A stretch of 64,000 nt of DNA from Paenimyroides aestuarii. Its GTDB lineage: Bacteria > Bacteroidota > Bacteroidia > Flavobacteriales > Flavobacteriaceae. Made by a program: the position numbers and the translations under genes. The notes beneath the pieces were generated by a model. That model did not search any database. It saw only the letters and a program-made list of their open reading frames with translations, and had not been told where the DNA came from. The stretch's first letter is position 1; every line of letters begins with the position of its first letter. The DNA lies in assembly GCF_024628805.1 (NCBI RefSeq), contig NZ_CP102382.1:1984001-2048000 (forward strand). Direction: 5' to 3'. This document shows, in pieces, positions 9,654 to 18,385 of the stretch.

Positions 9654-10190
9654 TTATTCTGGTTTTATATCATTAAGGGTTACTTTGCAAATCAGCGGCA
9701 CATTGGTTCCAATTTTTTCTTTATCGCCCAAATAGCCATAAGCCATGTGCGATGGAAAGATAAACGAAACCGTTTCGCCTTTGTGCATTAATTTCACGGC
9801 ATGGCGCAAACCTACCATAATTTCTTGTTTATCAACCGCATACAATTTTGGAGCAGTTTCTTCTTTAGAGTAAATCAATTGTTTATTAATATCGTAAATT
9901 TCAAAATCTAATTTTACGATATCTCCTTTTTTGGGAAGCAAACTATCTGTGGTGACAGCCACATCGTATTTGTACCAAAAACCTAAATCGGATTGATAGT
10001 AATGATGTGCAGAGTCGTTTTTTATTAAATTCTGTATGAGTTTTTCTTCGTCTTGAACGATATTTTTATTTCGCTGCACCGATTCTTTTATGAAAGTACC
10101 TGAGCGGTAGCTAACCGGTTTGCGAGGTTCGGGCTGTTTACATGCAAACAATAAGCTGGTTACTGCAAAGCAAAATAGTACTTTTTTCAT
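9654..10190 (-). CDS. gldI: Gliding motility lipoprotein GldI (FKBP-type isomerase)
   Basis: The protein is 178 residues when started at [10 protein letters not shown], 12 residues inside the longest frame; that start puts the lipobox (LLFAC) at residues about 13-17 and leaves only 1 bp after the stop of the upstream gene. The FKBP domain fills the C-terminal half ([46 protein letters not shown]). GldI is a gliding-associated lipoprotein PPIase in Flavobacterium, thought to help fold gliding/type IX machinery proteins. The neighbouring DHH phosphoesterase gene is the usual gldI partner in this family, supporting the name over a generic FKBP. Confidence 0.88.
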   Translation of the reverse strand: MKKVLFCFAVTSLLFACKQPEPRKPVSYRSGTFIKESVQRNKNIVQDEEKLIQNLIKNDSAHHYYQSDLGFWYKYDVAVTTDSLLPKKGDIVKLDFEIYDINKQLIYSKEETAPKLYAVDKQEIMVGLRHAVKLMHKGETVSFIFPSHMAYGYLGDKEKIGTNVPLICKVTLNDIKPE

Positions 10191-10191
10191 A

Positions 10192-11202
10192 TTATTGTTT
10201 GTTGATTTCATTGATAATGGTTTCAAACTTTAAAATGGTTTCTTGTAGTGAAATAAACGATTTTCCGCCTGCAGCATTGATGTGTCCTCCGCCGTTAAAA
10301 AAAGTTCTTGCAAATTCGTTCACATCAAATTCTCCTTCCGAACGAAATGAAATTTTAATCATTCCTTCTTCTTTATTTTCGATGAAAATAGCTGCAAAAT
10401 CTATACCTTTTATTGATAAACCATAATTTACGATGCCTTCGGTATCTCCTTTTTGATAGTGGAATTGGTTTAAATCGTCTTGGGTTAAATAGGTGTAAGC
10501 CGTGCTGTGATTAGGCAAAACTTTTAGTTGTTGCAACGCTCTGCCCACCAATTGCAATTGATTGTATGATGAAGTGTTAAACAACATACTGTGTATTTTA
10601 GGGTTATCAACCCCTAAATCAATCAATTCTGCAACCACACGGTGCGTATCTCCCGTGGTTTTTACAAATTTAAAAGAGCCTGAATCGGTTACAATTCCTG
10701 TATAAATACAAGTAGCAACTTCCACATTAATGTATTTTTGCAGATTTAATTCTTGAAGAAAACGATACAATAATTCGCAGGTAGAACCAAAAGAGGTATC
10801 AGAAATCGTAACTTTCGCATAATTGTCGGGCATTTGGTGGTGATCAATCATTACAAAAGGTTTTCGTAATTTTTCTAGATAAGATCCCATTTGGTCACCC
10901 GCTCGGTGCAGTGCATTAAAATCGAGCGTAAAAACCAAATCACTGCCCTGCAAAAAAGCGGCACAAGTATCAAAATTCTTTTCAAAAATAAGTATTTCGT
11001 TTGTAGCCGGCAGCCACGATATAAACTCGGGAAATTCGTTTGGAGCAAGTACTTTCACCGTGTGGTTTAGCTGTTTTAAAACATGATAAAGTCCTAAACA
11101 CGAACCCAAGGCATCGCCATCGGGATTGCGGTGTGGTATAATTGCTATTTGTTTGGGCGTTTCTAAAAACTGCGTTAAAAATGCCTTGTCATTTGTATTC
11201 AT
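10192..11202 (-). CDS. DHH/DHHA1 phosphoesterase (NrnA-like oligoribonuclease/pAp phosphatase)
   Basis: About 336 residues. The N-terminal DHH domain has the metal-binding series IPHRNPDGDALGS, the DFNA Asp, and DHHQMPDN; the C-terminal DHHA1 domain has GGGHINAAGG. Family members degrade very short RNA or DNA (nanoRNA, pGpG) and/or dephosphorylate pAp in the cytoplasm; which substrate dominates here cannot be told from sequence. Two adjacent ATG codons (11205 and 11202) are possible starts, and the longer frame upstream is less likely. It is probably the first gene of the operon with gldI and the two dual immunophilins. Confidence 0.88.
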   Translation of the reverse strand: MNTNDKAFLTQFLETPKQIAIIPHRNPDGDALGSCLGLYHVLKQLNHTVKVLAPNEFPEFISWLPATNEILIFEKNFDTCAAFLQGSDLVFTLDFNALHRAGDQMGSYLEKLRKPFVMIDHHQMPDNYAKVTISDTSFGSTCELLYRFLQELNLQKYINVEVATCIYTGIVTDSGSFKFVKTTGDTHRVVAELIDLGVDNPKIHSMLFNTSSYNQLQLVGRALQQLKVLPNHSTAYTYLTQDDLNQFHYQKGDTEGIVNYGLSIKGIDFAAIFIENKEEGMIKISFRSEGEFDVNEFARTFFNGGGHINAAGGKSFISLQETILKFETIINEINKQ

Positions 11203-11253
11203 CATACTGCGAAAATACACAAATTAGCATTTACTTTAAATAGCTTTCAAAAA

Positions 11254-11934
11254 TTATTCTGCTAAACTTTTCAGAGAAGAAGGTTTTATTATTTTTATTT
11301 TTTTACCCTTTAACTCTAAAATGCCTTCTTTTTTTAGTTCAGCCAACAAGCGAATGCAACTTTCAGTGGCAGTGCCCACCATACTTGCAATTTCATCGCG
11401 ACTTAGTTGCAGGTTTAAAAAGCCTTCTGTATCGGTACCGCTTGAGTCTAATATACTCAACAAAGCCAAAGCTAATCGTTCTTTCACGGTTTTACTGTTG
11501 TGGTTTAATGCAAAATCGGTGGCATAGTTTAAATTTTGACACACATCTTTGGTAACTTCCCTTGAAAAGTTTTTGTTGGTATCAATAAATCCTAGTATTT
11601 CTGATTTGGGAATAAAACAAACGCGCATATCTTCAACAGCAATAGCACTTAAAGAGGTTTTTTCTTGGGTAAGTATAGCAGTTTGTCCCAATAAATCCCC
11701 TTTTGTGATTAATTTTAAAATTGCATCTTTTCCGTTTGATGCCATACGCACCAATTTACAAGTTCCTTCTTTAATGCAATACACGCCATTCACGGTATCG
11801 CCTTCCTGAAAAATAACATCGCCTTTTTTAATCTCGATGGTGTCTTTACATTGCGCCAAATGAATCAATTCGTTCTTTGATAAAGCTTTTAAAGAACTTA
11901 ATTCACGTACGATACATTGCTCACATTTGCTCAT
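11254..11934 (-). CDS. Crp/Fnr-family transcription regulator (FNR-like)
   Basis: The protein is 226 residues from MSKCEQCIV; the longer frame runs through its own promoter. It has an N-terminal Cys pair (C4, C7) with another Cys at 29, a cyclic-nucleotide-binding beta-barrel (about 30-140, with GDVIFQEGD and GDLLGQTAIL), and a C-terminal winged helix-turn-helix whose recognition helix TESCIRLLAEL keeps the Glu and Arg that contact DNA in Crp/Fnr proteins. The Cys spacing does not match E. coli FNR, so an oxygen-sensing Fe-S cluster is only possible. Its divergence from a CcoI-type copper ATPase, with an FNR-like box between them, suggests control of microaerobic respiration and autoregulation. 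Confidence 0.88.
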   Translation of the reverse strand: MSKCEQCIVRELSSLKALSKNELIHLAQCKDTIEIKKGDVIFQEGDTVNGVYCIKEGTCKLVRMASNGKDAILKLITKGDLLGQTAILTQEKTSLSAIAVEDMRVCFIPKSEILGFIDTNKNFSREVTKDVCQNLNYATDFALNHNSKTVKERLALALLSILDSSGTDTEGFLNLQLSRDEIASMVGTATESCIRLLAELKKEGILELKGKKIKIIKPSSLKSLAE

Positions 11935-11948
11935 GAAAGTTGTTTTTG

Positions 11949-11956
11949 CAAAGATA
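11949..11956 (-). promoter_or_regulatory. -7 element of the FNR-like regulator gene
   Basis: TATCTTTG on the minus strand is a perfect TAnnTTTG, 15 bp upstream of the chosen ATG at 11934. It lies inside the longer open frame and so supports the internal start. Confidence 0.6.
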
Positions 11957-11964
11957 CAATTATT

Positions 11965-11978
11965 ATGATAAATATCAT
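11965..11978. promoter_or_regulatory. FNR-like operator between divergent regulator and copper ATPase genes
   Basis: ATGAT-AAAT-ATCAT is a perfect 5-bp inverted repeat with a 4-bp spacer. It differs from the E. coli FNR site TTGAT-N4-ATCAA by one base per arm. It is centred about 33 bp upstream of a TAnnTTTG-like element for the ATPase gene (an activating position) and overlaps the expected -33 region of the regulator's own promoter (a repressing position). Binding is inferred. Confidence 0.6.
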
Positions 11979-12000
11979 TTTTTTTGGCTAGCAGGTTTTG

Positions 12001-12008
12001 CAATTTTG
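12001..12008 (+). promoter_or_regulatory. Possible -7 element of the copper ATPase gene
   Basis: CAATTTTG has one mismatch to TAnnTTTG and ends 23 bp before the ATG at 12032. With a start site near 12012, the FNR-like palindrome would be centred near -40. Confidence 0.35.
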
Positions 12009-12031
12009 TGACAGGTATAAAGCAAAAAAAA

Positions 12032-14407
12032 ATGTTGAATTGTTATCATTGTGGAAATGATGTGGTTGAAAATGAGGTGATTGTTTTTAACGACAAAAAT
12101 TTCTGCTGCAAAGGTTGCCAAACGGTTTATGACTTGTTTGAAAGCAACGGACTTACTGATTACTATGATTTTGAACAAAATCCGGGTGCGGTTCCAAAAG
12201 ATGTTGCATCAAAATACAATTATTTAGACAATACCGATATTGCCGATAAATTGATTGATTTTAAGGAAGGAACAACCACCATTGTTCGGCTCTATATTCC
12301 GCATATTCACTGCAGCTCGTGCATTTGGATATTAGAAAACCTGCATACTTTAAACCCGGCAATTACCCATTCGCAAGTGGTTTTTTCACAAAAAAAAGTC
12401 AGCATCACGTTTAATAGCGACAATATTTCTTTGAAAAATTTGGTGTTGTTGTTGGCTTCGATTGGTTATGAGCCCTATATAAGTTTGGAACAATTTGATG
12501 CCCAACCAAAATTAATCGACCGCAGTTTGCTTTATAAAATAGGGGTTGCATTCTTTGGGTTTGGAAATATTATGTTGCTTTCATTTCCTGAATATTTTAA
12601 TGTAGATGACTTATGGATGCAGCAATATCGAGGCTTTTTTAGATACATTAATATTTTATTGGCATTACCTGTTTTTTTGTATTCGGCCACACCTTATTAT
12701 AAATCGGCATACCACAGCATTAAAACCAAGGCATACAACATTGATATTCCTATGGCATTGGGAATTATTGTAATGTTTGTGCGCAGTTTGGTGGATATTT
12801 TTTTTCAAGACGGTGCCGGATTTTTAGACAGTATGTGCGGATTGGTGTTTTTTATGCTCTCGGGCAAATTGATTCAGCAAACCACTTATAACTTTTTATC
12901 GTTTGAGCGTGATTATAAATCGTATTTCCCCATTGCAGTAACCAAAATACAAAATGAAAAAGAAAGTCCTATTCAGGTTTATGAAATAGAAAAAGGAAAC
13001 CAATTGTTGATTCGCAATGAAGAATTAATTCCGGTAGATGCTATTTTATTGTCTGAAACCGCTTTTATTGATTACAGTTTTGTTACGGGCGAGGCCGTTC
13101 CATTAGAAAAAAAGTCGGGCGATAAAATTTATGCAGGCGGAAAGCAGGTAGGAAACGCCGTGATTGTTGAAGCAATTAATACTGTTTCGCAAAGCTATTT
13201 GACCCAATTGTGGAGCAATGATATATTTCAGAAAAAAGTATCCCAAAAAATACAAACCATTACCGATAAAGCCAGTCGAATCTTCACGCCCACATTGCTT
13301 ACCATTGCTTTGATTGGTTTTTTTGTATGGAGCTTCACTAGTTTAAACTTCGCATTCAACGTACTCACCGCCGTATTAATAGTTGCTTGTCCATGTGCCT
13401 TGGCATTAACCGCTCCATACACTTGGGGAAACGTGATTCGGTTGATGGGCAAGCGCAAATTGTATCTAAAAAATACGACTGTTATTGAACAACTTTCCAA
13501 GGTTGATACCATTGTGTTTGATAAAACTGGCACATTAACATCAAACAGTAACCAACACATTCAGTTTATTGGTGAACATTTATCAACAAATGATGTAATG
13601 GCCATAAAAAATATTGTTAGGGGATCTAACCACCCATTGAGTAGAAGGTTATACATGATTTTGCCTGATACACCTATCGAAAAACCTGAAAATTATAAGG
13701 AAGCTCCCGGAAAAGGGATTGAAGGAACTTTTAGAAAGGACACCATAAAAATAGGTTCGGCAAGTTGGGTAGGAGCAGCCGATGTTTTAGACATCAATCA
13801 AACAAAAGTTTATATCAGTATAAATGATAAAATAAAAGGATTTTATGTGTTTGAAAATGAATACAGAGTAGGGTTAGAGGCACTTTTTCAATCATTGCAA
13901 AACAAAAACTACCAACTTTTTGTGCTGTCGGGCGATAATGATGGGGAACAACGCATGCTAGAGCGCTTAATGCCTAAAAGCACACAGCTTGTTTTTAATC
14001 AAAAACCCGATGATAAATTGCGATTTATTAAAAAATTGCAAGAAAATAATCATAATGTATTAATGATTGGCGATGGTTTGAATGACGCTGGCGCCTTGGC
14101 ACAAAGCAATATTGGTATATCGATTTCCGAAAACGTAAATGTTTTTACACCCGCAAGCGACGCCATACTCGATGCGGAATCGTTTACTAAATTGCCTTAT
14201 TTTTTACAGTTTGCCAAAAACGCCATGAAAACCATAAAAATGAGCTATGCCTTGGCACTTACCTATAATACTGTGGGCTTAAGTTTTGCACTTTCCAATA
14301 ATTTATCGCCTTTAGTTGCAGCAATAATAATGCCCGTAAGCACTGCCACAATAATAAGTTTTGTAACCATAATGAGTAATTACTTTGCAAGAAAAGGGGA
14401 GGGGTGA
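12032..14407 (+). CDS. CcoI/FixI-type copper-transporting P-type ATPase
   Basis: 791 residues from MLNCYHCGN; the longer frame overlaps the promoter region. The N-terminal Cys-rich metal-binding region has C4/C7 and C25, C26, C29, followed by an HMA domain with C94xxC97. Then come the P1B core: several membrane helices, the TGE-type actuator (VTGEAVPLEKKSGD), the membrane CPC motif (C453-P-C455), the phosphorylation site D497KTGT, an HP dipeptide and GDGLNDAGALAQ. CcoI-type pumps deliver copper for assembly of cbb3 cytochrome oxidase in the inner membrane. In relatives ccoS and the ccoNOP genes usually follow directly, but here the next gene is an unrelated one on the opposite strand. Copper specificity follows from CPC and family. 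Confidence 0.9.
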   Translation: MLNCYHCGNDVVENEVIVFNDKNFCCKGCQTVYDLFESNGLTDYYDFEQNPGAVPKDVASKYNYLDNTDIADKLIDFKEGTTTIVRLYIPHIHCSSCIWILENLHTLNPAITHSQVVFSQKKVSITFNSDNISLKNLVLLLASIGYEPYISLEQFDAQPKLIDRSLLYKIGVAFFGFGNIMLLSFPEYFNVDDLWMQQYRGFFRYINILLALPVFLYSATPYYKSAYHSIKTKAYNIDIPMALGIIVMFVRSLVDIFFQDGAGFLDSMCGLVFFMLSGKLIQQTTYNFLSFERDYKSYFPIAVTKIQNEKESPIQVYEIEKGNQLLIRNEELIPVDAILLSETAFIDYSFVTGEAVPLEKKSGDKIYAGGKQVGNAVIVEAINTVSQSYLTQLWSNDIFQKKVSQKIQTITDKASRIFTPTLLTIALIGFFVWSFTSLNFAFNVLTAVLIVACPCALALTAPYTWGNVIRLMGKRKLYLKNTTVIEQLSKVDTIVFDKTGTLTSNSNQHIQFIGEHLSTNDVMAIKNIVRGSNHPLSRRLYMILPDTPIEKPENYKEAPGKGIEGTFRKDTIKIGSASWVGAADVLDINQTKVYISINDKIKGFYVFENEYRVGLEALFQSLQNKNYQLFVLSGDNDGEQRMLERLMPKSTQLVFNQKPDDKLRFIKKLQENNHNVLMIGDGLNDAGALAQSNIGISISENVNVFTPASDAILDAESFTKLPYFLQFAKNAMKTIKMSYALALTYNTVGLSFALSNNLSPLVAAIIMPVSTATIISFVTIMSNYFARKGEG

Positions 14408-14444
14408 TTTTGTGATTTTTTCATAGGGTAATAAGTTTGCTTTC

Positions 14445-14825
14445 TCAATTCATATTTTCCAGTAGAAATTTTCTGTTATATGCATTTAGTTCATTATCAG
14501 CCTCAGTCTCTATAGGTTGATAAGATTCAATAAATTTAAAGCCATTTTTTGCCAAAAAATTCAGCACATCTATTTCAGAATTAAATTCCATATCTACATT
14601 GTTTTCTTTTAATATTGCAAAAGAATTTAATTGGTTTTTTGTTCTGACATTACTTGGAATTTGCCCATAATCAATCACCACAAATGATTTTCTGAAAATA
14701 GACTTTGCTTGATAATAAAAGGTGATATACTTGGCGGGAATTTCTTTCAGAGGCAAATTGTTTACTTCTTGTGCCTGAAGTTTGCATCCAATTAAAATAA
14801 AGAATAGAGGGTACATGAGGTTCAT
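14445..14825 (-). CDS. Small hypothetical secreted protein
   Basis: About 126 residues from MNLMYPLFFI, which gives a short hydrophobic signal peptide ending near KLQAQ; a Cys at IGC could alternatively be a lipid site. The mature part has no motif I recognise (contains VVIDYGQIPS and FLAKNGFKFIESYQP). It is convergent with the ATPase and downstream of the SRP RNA gene, with no operon partner. The coding call rests on length, the signal peptide and codon pattern. Confidence 0.6.
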   Translation of the reverse strand: MNLMYPLFFILIGCKLQAQEVNNLPLKEIPAKYITFYYQAKSIFRKSFVVIDYGQIPSNVRTKNQLNSFAILKENNVDMEFNSEIDVLNFLAKNGFKFIESYQPIETEADNELNAYNRKFLLENMN

Positions 14826-14872
14826 AAAGTCTGATACTAAATCGTTTTTTAAAACCACATATCAAACTTCAT

Positions 14873-14902
14873 TCCAAAAAAAAATCAACCAAAGAGATTG
14901 AT
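14873..14902 (-). terminator. Likely terminator of the SRP RNA gene
   Basis: On the minus strand an ATCAA / TTGAT stem with one inner C-G pair is followed by a run of at least nine T. It starts 9 bp past the end of the SRP RNA. Confidence 0.55.
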
Positions 14903-14910
14903 ATAAAAAA

Positions 14911-15004
14911 GGCAAGCGACCTACATCGCACCGCTACAACCGCATACCTTTGCTGTGTTCCCACCCTGGAGGAGTCTGCAGGAGCTGGTCGTGTAGGACT
15001 TGCC
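14911..15004 (-). ncRNA. ffs: Signal recognition particle RNA (4.5S type)
   Basis: Read on the minus strand, the ends GGCAAG / CTTGCC pair to close a long hairpin. The apex holds the SRP signature: a GTG-GGAA-CAC tetraloop stem flanked by the asymmetric/symmetric loop pair CAGG / AGCA that binds Ffh. At about 94 nt it is the small eubacterial form without an Alu domain. A -7 element begins 5 bp upstream. Exact ends are uncertain by a few bases. Confidence 0.92.
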
Positions 15005-15008
15005 GTTG

Positions 15009-15016
15009 CAAATATA
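15009..15016 (-). promoter_or_regulatory. -7 element of the SRP RNA gene
   Basis: TATATTTG on the minus strand is a perfect TAnnTTTG immediately upstream of the RNA 5' end; the TSS would fall at about 15005. Confidence 0.6.
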
Positions 15017-15094
15017 CAAACAAATTATATTTTAGCAAGTCTTTTGTTTAATAAAAAAAGGGTCGTATAATTGTATTACTAATTAAAATTAATC

Positions 15095-16165
15095 ATGAAA
15101 AAGTGTAAATACTTAGCATTCTTATCGTTATCATTACTTGTTTTGGCTTGTGATAAAGAAAAAAATGATGAAAAAAAAGCCGTTACCATTGATACAACCA
15201 AATTAAAACAAACCTATTCCTTGAATGAAAGCTTGGCTTTACAGCTTACAGATGGTTCAACTATTGATTCTGTGCAATATTTTTTAAATGATAAGCAAAT
15301 TGGTTCAGTGAAGGGAAATAATGCGTTGAACTATAATTTGGCAAATGAAAAATATGGTATGCAACATATTAAGGCAATTGCCTATACTAAAGGAGTGCCT
15401 GCTGAAGCAATGGCTTCTATTGCTCTTTTTTCTGATGTGCAACCTACTGTTTTATCATACACCATCGTGAATACCTATCCGCATGATATAAAAGCATATA
15501 CGCAAGGATTAGAGTTTTATGGCGATGTTTTAATTGAAAGTACCGGAAATGGTGAAGGAATTGGCACGCGAACTAAAGGAAAATCAAGTATTCGCAAAGT
15601 GAATCCTAAAACCGGAGAGGTTTTGAAAATTAATGAATTAGATGATGCGATTTTTGGTGAAGGAGCAACTGTGCTTAACAACAAAATTTATCAACTAACG
15701 TATAAAAATATGGAAGCATATGTGTATAACGTAGAATCGCTTCAAAAAGAAAAAACCTTACCCTATTTTAAAAATACCGATGGCTGGGGTTTAACAAATG
15801 ATGGTACATACTTGTATATGACAGATGGTAGTGATCGGGTTTATAAAGTAAATCCAGATGATTTTTCTTTGGTAGATTATTTTGTAGTTTCGATCCCCAA
15901 TGGCACCGTTGCAAGTGTAAACGAACTGGAATGGGTAAACGGTGAAATTTATGCCAATTTTTACACTCAAGATGCTATTGGAATTTTTAACCCCACAAAC
16001 GGAAGTGTAACCGGAGTGGTTGATTTAAGCGATTTAAAAAATAAAGTTTCACACCATCCAGATTTAGATGTTTTAAACGGTATCGCCTACAATAAAAAGA
16101 CTGGAACTTTCTTTGTAACGGGAAAAAATTGGGATAAAATGTTTGAGATTAGAATTAATAGGTAA
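15095..16165 (+). CDS. Glutaminyl-peptide cyclotransferase, lipoprotein
   Basis: 356 residues with a lipobox (LLVLAC, lipid Cys about 19). After a linker of about 90 residues, a beta-propeller-type glutaminyl cyclase domain covers about 125-356, with NTYPHDIKAYTQGLEF, the ESTGNGEGIGTR segment, LDDAIFGEGATVLNNKIYQLTYKN and LEWVNGEIYANFYTQD; these are characteristic of the plant/bacterial-type enzyme (the family also found in Zymomonas and Xanthomonas). It converts N-terminal Gln of exported proteins to pyroglutamate outside the cytoplasm. In Bacteroidota many type IX and SusC/D-type exported proteins begin with Gln after signal cleavage, as the two secreted paralogues at 2.6-5.8 kb would. Monocistronic, ending at a strong terminator. 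Confidence 0.9.
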   Translation: MKKCKYLAFLSLSLLVLACDKEKNDEKKAVTIDTTKLKQTYSLNESLALQLTDGSTIDSVQYFLNDKQIGSVKGNNALNYNLANEKYGMQHIKAIAYTKGVPAEAMASIALFSDVQPTVLSYTIVNTYPHDIKAYTQGLEFYGDVLIESTGNGEGIGTRTKGKSSIRKVNPKTGEVLKINELDDAIFGEGATVLNNKIYQLTYKNMEAYVYNVESLQKEKTLPYFKNTDGWGLTNDGTYLYMTDGSDRVYKVNPDDFSLVDYFVVSIPNGTVASVNELEWVNGEIYANFYTQDAIGIFNPTNGSVTGVVDLSDLKNKVSHHPDLDVLNGIAYNKKTGTFFVTGKNWDKMFEIRINR

Positions 16166-16190
16166 ACAAAACATTAGTACTTAAATCAAA

Positions 16191-16228
16191 AACCGCCTAA
16201 ATTCTATAATTTAAGCGGTTTTTTTTTA
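16191..16228. terminator. Bidirectional terminator between convergent genes
   Basis: AACCGC-c-TAAATT / AATTTA-a-GCGGTT forms a 12-bp stem with one mismatch and a CTAT loop, followed by nine T on the plus strand. Confidence 0.85.
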
Positions 16229-16237
16229 ATAAAAAGT

Positions 16238-16627
16238 TTACTCCTTAATAACTTTCGTTGGGTTTTTGTCTTTATCCAAAGCAACAAATGTAAATTCGCC
16301 GGTTATTGCTAAATAGCGTATATCGGTGTACATTTCTTCGATATAAATTTCAACCGAAACCTTTAAGCTTTTATTGCCAACTTTGGTAACTTTTCCAATC
16401 AATTCAACGATGGTTCCTGCTGGAATGGGTTTGGTAAAATCGATTTTGTCCGATGAAACGGTTACCATCATTTGTCTTGAAAAACGTGTTGCTGTAATAA
16501 AAGCCACTTCGTCCATCATGTGCATGGCGGTTCCGCCAAACAGCGTGTCGTAATGATTGGTTGTATTTGGGAAAACCGCTTTAAAAATACGGGTTTCGCT
16601 GTTTTTTATTCGTTGTTCTATTGTCAT
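16238..16627 (-). CDS. Acyl-CoA thioesterase, hot-dog fold (YciA-like)
   Basis: At 129 residues this is a single hot-dog domain with the acyl-CoA hydrolase pattern: FPNTTNHYDTLFGGTAMHMMDEVAFITATRFS, containing the N/D...GG...MD catalytic segment, then DFTKPIPAGTIVELIGKV. Such enzymes hydrolyse acyl-CoA in the cytoplasm; the chain length is not predictable. The start at MTIEQRIKNSETR is the only sensible one. It lies 15 bp downstream of nrdA and may be transcribed as the last gene of the nrdBA transcript, which is probably incidental. Confidence 0.88.
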   Translation of the reverse strand: MTIEQRIKNSETRIFKAVFPNTTNHYDTLFGGTAMHMMDEVAFITATRFSRQMMVTVSSDKIDFTKPIPAGTIVELIGKVTKVGNKSLKVSVEIYIEEMYTDIRYLAITGEFTFVALDKDKNPTKVIKE

Positions 16628-16642
16628 TTTTAAGGATTGTTT

Positions 16643-18289
16643 TTATGCTTCGCAACTTGTACAAGTAACTAAATTATTTACAAATTCTTTTGATACACTC
16701 TGGCTGCGTTGATAATACAATGTTTTAACACCCAATTTCCAAGCTTCTATTAATAAGCGATTTACTTCTTTTACAGGAAGGTTTGACGGTATGTTAATGT
16801 TTAAGCTTTGTGCTTGATCAATGTATTTTTGGCGGATAGATGCCTGCAAAATAATTTCGTACTGACTGATTTCTTTAAACGTTTTAAAAACATCTTTCTC
16901 CTCTTGATTCAGCTCTGGTAGATGTTGCACGCTTCCGTGATTCAGCATAATGCTTCTCCAGGTTTCTTCGGTGTCAAGACCTTTTTCTTCTAAGAGTGCT
17001 TTCAAATATTTGTTTTTGCGCATAAAGTTTCCTTTTGCCAAACCAGCTTTGTAATAATTGCTGCTAAAAGGTTCAATTCCAGGAGATGTTTGTCCTAAAA
17101 TAGCAGATGAAGATGTTGTAGGTGCAATTGCCAATAAGGTGGTGTTTCTGCGCCCGTATCCTTTTAAAACTGCTGGTTCGCCGTAAATTCGAGCTAAATC
17201 TTGAGACGCTTTTAAGGCTTTGTCTTCTATCTCTTTGAAAATTTGATTGGTAAGCATTTTAGCTTCTAAACTTTCAAACGAAATCCTGTTTTTTTGTAGA
17301 TACGAATGCCATCCCATAACACCTAAACCCAGTGCGCGGTGGTTTTTTGCAAAATCATGTGCCGATTTTAAGTAATAATTTCCTTCGGTTTTTGCTGTAA
17401 ATTCACTGATTACGGCATCTAAAAAATAAGTTGCCAATTTTACAGCTTCGGTATCTTTCCATTCATCATATAATTCTAAATTCATCGACGATAAACAGCA
17501 AACAAACGATTCTTCTTTTGATGAAGGCAATGCAATTTCAGAACAAAGGTTACTTGCGTAAATTGGCATTTCTTTGTCTTTATACACCTCTGGTTTGTTG
17601 CGGTTCACGTTGTCTGTAAAGAAAATATATGGCAATCCTTTTTGCTGGCGGCTTTCTAGAACTTTCGCCCAAACTTCTCGTTTTTCTTTGTCGCCATCAA
17701 TCATATCTTGCATCCAATAATCGGGTACGCAAACACCTGTAAATAGATTCTGGATGGGATTTCCGATGTTTTTTATATCTAAAAATTCCTTAATATCGTC
17801 GTGATCAATATCCAAATAAGCAGCAAAAGCACCACGGCGCACACCGCCTTGCGAAATGGTATCCATCGCCGTATCGAACAATTTCATAAAGCTTACCGCA
17901 CCACTACTTTTGCCGTTATCGGTGACGGCACTTCCGCGTTCGCGCAATTCACCAAAATAGCCACTGGTACCGCCACCAATTTTAGTTTGCATAATCACTT
18001 CGCCCAATTTGTGGGTAATTCCTTCGATATTATCAGGAACATACACATTGAAACACGAAATGGGTAAGCCACGCTCAGTTCCCATATTTGCCCAGATAGG
18101 TGAGGATAAACTCATCCAACCTTTTTCAATCATTTCAATGAAAGCTTCGGCCAATTCGGGTTTGTATAATTGTTTTGCTGCGGCATTGGCAACGCGCTCA
18201 ATGGCTTTTTGTGGAGTTTCGCCTTTTAAAAGATATCCGCGGTTTAATATTTGTTCGCTTTCTTCGTTAAGCCACCATAGTCTTTCCAT
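16643..18289 (-). CDS. nrdA: Class I ribonucleoside-diphosphate reductase, alpha subunit
   Basis: 548 residues from MERLWWLNEE; the longer frame adds 21 residues without conservation. Catalytic residues are visible: redox Cys C79 (PISCFNVYV), the N247-C249-E251 radical-chemistry triad (NLCSEI), the second redox Cys in FVCCLSSMNL (C264/265), the radical-relay Tyr pair near the C-terminus (TLYYQRS) and a C-terminal CTSC that re-reduces the site. There is no N-terminal ATP-cone, so the overall activity switch is absent, as in other short NrdA proteins. It reduces NDPs to dNDPs with NrdB, aerobically. It follows nrdB by 96 bp and shares its leader with the cobalamin riboswitch. Confidence 0.94.
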   Translation of the reverse strand: MERLWWLNEESEQILNRGYLLKGETPQKAIERVANAAAKQLYKPELAEAFIEMIEKGWMSLSSPIWANMGTERGLPISCFNVYVPDNIEGITHKLGEVIMQTKIGGGTSGYFGELRERGSAVTDNGKSSGAVSFMKLFDTAMDTISQGGVRRGAFAAYLDIDHDDIKEFLDIKNIGNPIQNLFTGVCVPDYWMQDMIDGDKEKREVWAKVLESRQQKGLPYIFFTDNVNRNKPEVYKDKEMPIYASNLCSEIALPSSKEESFVCCLSSMNLELYDEWKDTEAVKLATYFLDAVISEFTAKTEGNYYLKSAHDFAKNHRALGLGVMGWHSYLQKNRISFESLEAKMLTNQIFKEIEDKALKASQDLARIYGEPAVLKGYGRRNTTLLAIAPTTSSSAILGQTSPGIEPFSSNYYKAGLAKGNFMRKNKYLKALLEEKGLDTEETWRSIMLNHGSVQHLPELNQEEKDVFKTFKEISQYEIILQASIRQKYIDQAQSLNINIPSNLPVKEVNRLLIEAWKLGVKTLYYQRSQSVSKEFVNNLVTCTSCEA

Positions 18290-18385
18290 AGTTGATTTTA
18301 TTTTTAAATGTTCGATCGATCCAAGATTTAACATTCTTAATCGGTGAATCAATTGATATGTGTAATATAATTGTTTGATGTTGCT

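Noticed and set aside
10191..10226. Twelve-codon N-terminal extension of gldI
   Set aside because: It overlaps the upstream stop, and only the internal Met puts the lipobox in place.
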